Part shown: positions 60,813 through 64,000 of the stretch, piece after piece | Numbering within the stretch: position 1 is the stretch's first letter | Layout: every line of letters starts with the position of its first letter | Origin: Unio delphinus | Taxonomy: Eukaryota > Mollusca > Bivalvia > Unionida > Unionidae | Direction of reading: 5' to 3' | Length of the DNA: 64,000 nucleotides | Assembly (NCBI GenBank): GCA_029339505.1 | Contig: JAQISU010000003.1 | Coordinates: forward strand, 22,965,001-23,029,000 | The notes under the pieces: generated by a model | The model's database searches: none | Told to the model about the DNA's origin: nothing | The model's input: the letters and a program-made list of their open reading frames with translations, nothing else | Program-made: the position numbers and the translations under genes

Positions 60813-60903
60813 ATGACAGTGGGTTGATGGTTCTTTCTGAGGTTTTCCTGGGTTCTTCCTCCATTATATATTATCTTAAAAACGGTGTTAAACAACAACA
60901 GCA
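60813..60903 (+). mobile_element. tRNA-derived SINE copy 4, 3' part only
   Basis: TTTCCTGGGTTCTTCCTCCA and a tail AAAACGGTGTTAAACAACAA match the 3' half of the SINE at 45482-45712. The tRNA head is missing. Confidence 0.72.
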
Positions 60904-61036
60904 GTTTGTTAGAAGTAACCTGTAGACAGTTGATTGAGTCTAGTTTGTTTGCATTTGGAGTTGACCTGTAATTGAGTATATATGGTATTAGAACAGGAAT
61001 TATGTACCTGTGACTTATTTCTGTTTTTTCTGATAG

Positions 61037-61125
61037 GGTATATTCCCAACTCAGTCATCAGGAAGAAACTTAATCCACCCCCACCCCCTCCACTATCACC
61101 AAAGAAGCCATGGACCTTAAAACCA
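61037..61125 (+). CDS. Host gene exon 9 (proline-rich)
   Basis: An 89-bp exon with acceptor TTTTTTCTGATAG and donor GTAAGT. With the base from exon 8 it reads GYIPNSVIRKKLN, a run of six prolines and LSPKKPWTLKP, ending in phase 0. The proline run could bind SH3, WW or EVH1 domains (inference only). The next exon is not recognised in the window; the following acceptor-like site at 62023 belongs to a LINE fragment. Confidence 0.7.
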
Positions 61126-61989
61126 GTAAGTATTCGATATTTGTTGCACTGAAATTTGGACACCTTGATGATTTTTCATTGAAAGTCCACATTAAATACT
61201 TTGAAGGAGTTATGCAATGTAAGAATTGAGAAAATGACAGAGAACTCATTCACAAACTGTGCTACTCTGAATTAAATAGTAAGGTACTAAAAGTATGTTG
61301 GTAACCTAATGAATGTATTGATACGAGCTTAGCATAGAATTTTTTTTAATATAAAGTTACATGTTTAGATGAGATCTAAAAAATATGTCAGCCACAAAGA
61401 AATCACTTCATTGGTTTTCCTGAAAGCTCATGATGTTCTATAATAAATAAGTTATAGTGTGTCATGGTAGCCTCTGTAATAATTCCAAGGTGTTTTTGTG
61501 TTATTAATGGAATAGTCTAGGCATGTTCCAATTAACTGTATGGAGTCAGGTACATACACTCAATCATAGACTCAGTTTTGTACTGCCTCCAAAGCAATAG
61601 GATTATTTTAAATATAATTGTTTTTGTAGGTTTCCAAATTAAGTTTTAGTTCACTGACTTGTTATGCTGCCAGTGAGTTTATGTTATAGCCCTGCATCCA
61701 TTGTGTGTTCATTAAAATTCATTTTTCTCCATTTATTCTTAAAACTTAAATCAAGTTTAGATCAAAGTTGTCAATAATCATTCTTGCTTTGTTATTTTTT
61801 GGTTGTTGTTTAGTCTTTAGGTTTGTACAAAAGTTGTTTGTCAGCTATCATATCTAGCTTCCTTCACTGAAAGTAAAAGGAAAATAAACTTTAGGTAGCT
61901 TTTTATCATAAATCGGATCAGAACAATCTTGACAGCATCTTTTTAAGTTTATTGAAATGATGGTAATTTGTTTATAAATTTAAACTATT
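61126..61989. other. Sequence after exon 9, no feature seen
   Basis: AT-rich DNA, presumably intron 9. No exon with fitting phase 0 was recognised before the LINE. Confidence 0.45.
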
Positions 61990-63860
61990 TTTATGGCAAA
62001 TAGAGCAATCTTTCATTTCAACAGAATCGCTCCCCTGAAACTACACTTGTATCTTTGATTGATAAATGGCTGAAAGCATTAGATCAAGGATAAATGGTAG
62101 GCACTATTATGGTTGATTGTCATTAAGCTTTTGATCTTGAAGACCATGAATGTTTGCTAGAATAACTAAAAATCTATCAATGCAGTGAAAACTCCCTCAA
62201 CTGGTTTACTTCTTATTTAATCGATAAAATGCAGAAATTATCTTTAAATGGTCAACTTTCTCAAAGTGAAAATATTAATTGTGGAGTACCACAGGGCTCC
62301 ATCCTTGGACCTATGTTTTTTTTCTAATATAAACGACTTACTCTTAAGATTGGAACTTCAGTTTCTTCCACTGACCTCTATGTATGATACTGTTACGGCT
62401 ATTGGATTTAAATTTATTTATTTTTTAATTATTAAGTCCAAATTTGTCATTTAGGGTTTATTATTCATTAAATGGGAAATTTTTCTAGAAAATTCAGTTG
62501 ACCTGTACTTTACTGATAAACAGGCTGACCTTGGCTTGGATACTTCTTTATTTGACCTTGTTTTGGACATTGTCAACAGGTCTTCAATTCCATTGGTTGG
62601 TTTCGGGGACAGCATTTTATTAGTGGCTGATTTTTCCTTCTGGTTCATTCTATCTCTACGTGACTTGAAGAAGGTACTTTTTCCATGACCTTCCAGACTC
62701 ACATGATTCCTCTTGTTTACGAGGGAATTACAATATATATAGCTGTTTTTTAGAAGTTAACTTTAGTAGATTTTGGGCTTATTGTAAGTTATTGGTTGTG
62801 TATTATCTGTTTGAGTTTAATTATTTTGGACTTTGCGTCAATTCGTTGGAAAAGAAGAATTATCTGGAAAAAGGACATATGTTTATGATATTTATTTGGA
62901 TGATTAAAAACAAGAACTGTACCACGTGACATTGTCAGCCATTTTGGATTACATCGTCAAGATTTGAACCTGGAACTATTAGAACATTTATTTATCAGGA
63001 CTCTAACAATTCCATTAGTGGATTATTTTTGTGAATTCTATCTTGGATTAATGTTGGATTTGATTCTCTAAAACTAAGTTTATTTATTTTATGAAAATAA
63101 TTGTACTAAATAAATCATTGTTAAAGTTATACAAGCTTGTTAGTTTTCACTCTTTCTGTGTTGCTGCTTATTCGAGCCTAAGCACATAACAATACTATAA
63201 TGTCAGAGATGGGTAAAACAAGAATGGTACTAACTTACAAGATGCTTTCAACAGACTTCAGGTATGGTCCAAGGAAAACAGTATGATCATAAATGTAGAA
63301 AAAATGAAAGCCCTACTAGTTACAACACAACATAAACGAGCAAGGCTAGACAGCAACAAACTCCAGGTTCTATTTGACAATGTGTGCCTTGATTAATATG
63401 ACCTCTCATGATTAAGTTCTTGTTGTATTCATAGATAACAATCTTACTTGGTCTGTTAACACTAAAGATGTTTAATAAAAAGTTTATTCTTATCTTTGGC
63501 TACTGAGGAAAATCAAAATGTACATTTCACTTCATTATAGGGTCATTTTGTATAAAAGTTATATTCAGTCATATCTGGACTGTTGTAATGTAATTTGGGG
63601 TAATACCTCTAATTCAAACATGAGAACACCTTTAAGACTCCAAAAGAGGGCTTGCCATTTAATTCTAGATCAATGTAAAGACAATTTCCAGGATGCAATG
63701 AATAATATAAAGATTTTAACAATACATGAAAGACTATTTCTTAGAAAGGCCAAATTGATGTACAAAGTATCCAGAAAAGCCATTTCTGCTAATCTAAGCA
63801 ATATCTTTCTCCAGAGATGCTGATGGTATTCCAAATCTATTATACCAAGGCCAAAAAAGG
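61990..63860 (+). pseudogene. 5'-truncated, broken LINE reverse transcriptase (jockey/CR1-like)
   Basis: Before the inserted LTR the plus strand reads ETTLVSLIDKWLKALDQG, then the RT motif NCGVPQGSILGPMF. The next catalytic region, expected to be YADD, is lost in a small deletion at about 62380. After the LTR the frame resumes with an RT C-terminal region: SYIQSYLDCCNVIWGN and LRLQKRACHLILDQ (63518-63823). There are many stops and shifts, and the 5' part is missing, as is common for LINE insertions. Confidence 0.82.
62391..63191 (+). mobile_element. Solo LTR inside the LINE
   Basis: The insert starts TGTTACGGC and ends CACATAACA, with TG...CA ends and an inverted TGTTA/TAACA. It is flanked by ATAC on both sides (62387-62390 and 63192-63195), a 4-bp target duplication. 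AATAAATCATTG near 63110 looks like the poly(A) signal of a plus-strand LTR. It is not related to the LTR at 14700. No internal region is present, so it is a solo LTR left by recombination. Confidence 0.78.
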
Positions 63861-64000
63861 AATTTAAAAAAAAAAAAAAATCCATATACTGGTATGGAAG
63901 AAGATTCCCAGTTATATAAGGCAGGCTTCTAGTATTTCTTTTTTTCATAATCAATGTCTCAAATGTATGACAGTTAGACAAATGAACAGTTCTACTAAAA
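63861..64000. other. Window end, no feature seen
   Basis: An A-rich run near 63866-63880 may be the poly(A) tail of the LINE. The rest is unassigned. Confidence 0.35.

Noticed and set aside
62024..62092. A candidate host exon 10 after TTTCAACAG reading SPETTLVSLIDKWLKALDQG
   Set aside because: The acceptor and phase looked good, but the sequence continues into LINE reverse transcriptase motifs, so it is part of the LINE.

Overview
The window is a eukaryotic, AT-rich, repeat-dominated stretch of genome, most likely from a mollusc and probably a bivalve. Evidence for a metazoan is spliced exons with GT/AG borders, Ty3/gypsy, non-LTR, pogo/Tc1-mariner and piggyBac-type transposons, and tRNA-derived SINEs with a 3' tail ending near GCTGAAAAATGGCATTAAAC, a tail type I associate with bivalve genomes. 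The species cannot be named from sequence alone.

Positions 1-24595 are one long minisatellite array. Its unit is 28 bp (core GATTGAAGACATGGATGTAT), with a 32-bp variant, higher-order repeats and a decayed 29-bp edge (about 22990-24595). It is interrupted by one young LTR retrotransposon, 14700-21382, on the minus strand. That element has two LTRs (1604 and 1631 bp, five substitutions plus one 27-bp indel), a 5-bp target duplication CTATT, a tRNA-Leu primer site, a polypurine tract, a coiled-coil Gag with a SCAN-like capsid, a zinc knuckle, a protease-like domain and an integrase. It has no reverse transcriptase or RNase H. A 12-residue stub resembling the end of RNase H lies after the integrase, which points to a Gmr1-like element (integrase before RT) that has lost RT-RNase H by internal deletion.

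From 26244 to 61125 a host gene of unknown function runs on the plus strand as nine small exons whose splice phases all fit together. Exons 3-4, 5-6 and 7 come from a tandemly duplicated two-exon module, and the introns of the modules are also recognisably related. The intron after exon 6 holds a 3.3-kb array of a 40-bp unit, while the paralogous intron after exon 4 holds about one such unit. The gene probably continues beyond both ends of the exon set seen here.

The introns are filled with a 64-bp array (31089-33116), a 39-bp array (43109-43590), SINE copies, a Tigger-like element (36803-39457) with a pogo-type element nested in it (37330-38819) and an inverted near-identical second copy (57617-59103). 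They also hold three piggyBac-type MITEs, a broken RTE-like reverse transcriptase between two (TA)n tracts (40613-42148), and at the right end a broken LINE whose RT is split by a solo LTR (62391-63191).

Exon calls rest on splice signals, open frames and phase agreement only; no transcript evidence was available. Transposon families were assigned from termini, target duplications and protein motifs read by eye.
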